A stretch of DNA of 64,000 bases, from contig NC_021676.1 of the NCBI RefSeq assembly GCF_000247815.1, forward strand, positions 21,018,795 through 21,082,794, in the 5' to 3' direction. Shown here in pieces: positions 62,484-64,000 of the stretch (within the stretch, counting starts at the first letter, position 1; every line of letters begins with the position of its first letter). The notes under the pieces are model-generated. The model saw nothing but the letters and a program-made list of their open reading frames with translations. It was not told the origin of the DNA and made no database searches. This DNA is from Ficedula albicollis (Eukaryota > Chordata > Aves > Passeriformes > Muscicapidae). The translations under genes were made by a program, and so were the position numbers.

Positions 62484-63135
62484 GGCCGCCAGCCCGGCCC
62501 GCCGCACCCCGGCTCAGCAGGACGGTGACACCGGGCGGGCCGGCGGCCAAATCGTCCAGCGACAGAGCCTTGTCCGGGCTCCGTGCAGGGGTGGCTATTG
62601 GAGTTCCCCTGGCCGCTGCCCGGCTCCCTGCGGGTCTCCCCGCGAGTCTCCCTGCGGAGCGATGCGCTGGCGGGGGCCGCGGGAATCGGTGACCCTCTGT
62701 GTGGCGAGACGCCGGGACCGCAGGGGTCACCCTCCGCACTGGCTCCCGGCCGAGGCCGAGCTCCGCTCCGCATCGCAACCCGGCGCCAACGCCGACCCGG
62801 GCACGGTCCTGCCCCGCGTTCCAGGGGTGCCGGGCCATGACGGGACGGACTCTGGCTCCCCCACCGTGGCCCTAAACGGCCCCGCAGAGCCCGGCGCCTG
62901 GGGCGCCCGCGGGCGCGGCACCGACGGACGGGCGCACAGGGGACTGACCTCCCCCGGCTACGGCCCGCGGGACAGCACCGGGAAAGACGCGCAGGGGAAT
63001 GTGGGGGCCGCCCCCGACGCCAGCCCAACGGATGTGCCAGAGGAATTTCTTCCTGCCGCCGGGCCCGAGCTGTCCCTCCGCCCCTCTCGCTCTCACTCTT
63101 CCCCGCGGCTCTAAGTGGAGGGTCGCGGGGATCGT

Positions 63136-63767
<632 letters not shown>

Positions 63768-63870
63768 CCCGCCCGGGCTGAGCGGCGTGGGGCGAGTGCG
63801 GGGCGGGGCCGGCCCGCACCGGGACTGCTCCTCCGCCGCCAATGAGGCGCGGGGGGACGGCGGCGGCCGG

Positions 63871-63898
63871 CTCGGCGCGGCACGGCACGGCACGGCAC
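63871..63898. repeat. (GGCAC)n short tandem repeat
   Basis: About five copies of the GGCAC pentamer lie at the right margin of the CpG-rich block. Confidence 0.75.
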
Positions 63899-64000
63899 AG
63901 CTCGTGGCATGGCTCTGCACACAATGGCACAGCAGAGCACCTTTCTATTCAGTAGCTTGGCATGCCATCCTTTATCCCAGGGACCTAAAGTGAGCTGTTT

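Overview
The window looks like part of a bird chromosome. The genes are compact and split by many short GT-AG introns. The intergenic DNA is GC-rich and carries CR1-type LINE tails, and the protein sequences read as vertebrate. The order CCNB3(+) - DGKK-type kinase(-) - SHROOM4(-) is the same as at human Xp11.22. In birds this block belongs to the chromosome 4 / 4A segment homologous to the human X. That chromosome assignment is inference from synteny and cannot be read from the sequence.

Layout: 48-5848 (-) holds the first three coding exons of CLIC2, with the rest off the left edge. 8096-15884 (+) is a complete eight-exon EVA1C-like gene encoding a double SUEL-lectin, single-pass membrane protein, head-to-head with CLIC2. 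20320-23972 (+) is a complete eleven-exon CCNB3 (cyclin B3). It is followed by an adjacent 1,542-bp direct duplicate of its last four exons. 26193-45006 (-) is a complete 29-exon type II diacylglycerol kinase (PH, two C1, split catalytic domain, SAM) that converges on CCNB3. 51987-59889 (-) is SHROOM4 without its first coding exon, followed by a GC-rich CpG-island-like stretch up to 64000. No tRNA, rRNA, CRISPR, viral or bacterial feature was seen.

These are independent housekeeping or developmental genes, not an operon or a new system. CLIC2 is a glutathione-transferase-like chloride-channel family protein. The EVA1C-like protein is a cell-surface lectin. Cyclin B3 is a mitotic/meiotic CDK regulator. 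The kinase turns diacylglycerol into phosphatidic acid. SHROOM4 is an actin/ROCK scaffold.

The most unusual signal is technical. Six poly-G runs (393-1,506 bp) and three poly-C runs (61-629 bp) sit in or beside GC-rich DNA, often tandem repeats. One ends in an exact 20-nt Illumina paired-end adapter tail inside a SHROOM4 coding exon. The largest poly-G runs also adjoin the CCNB3 and kinase 5' regions. Several near-identical local duplications (CCNB3 3' end, kinase PH exons, a CA-repeat flank, the flanks of an N gap) and a frame-breaking 17-bp tandem duplication in SHROOM4 point to local misassembly. Long open frames in poly-G/C, CA and 57-bp repeat DNA are artefacts of composition.
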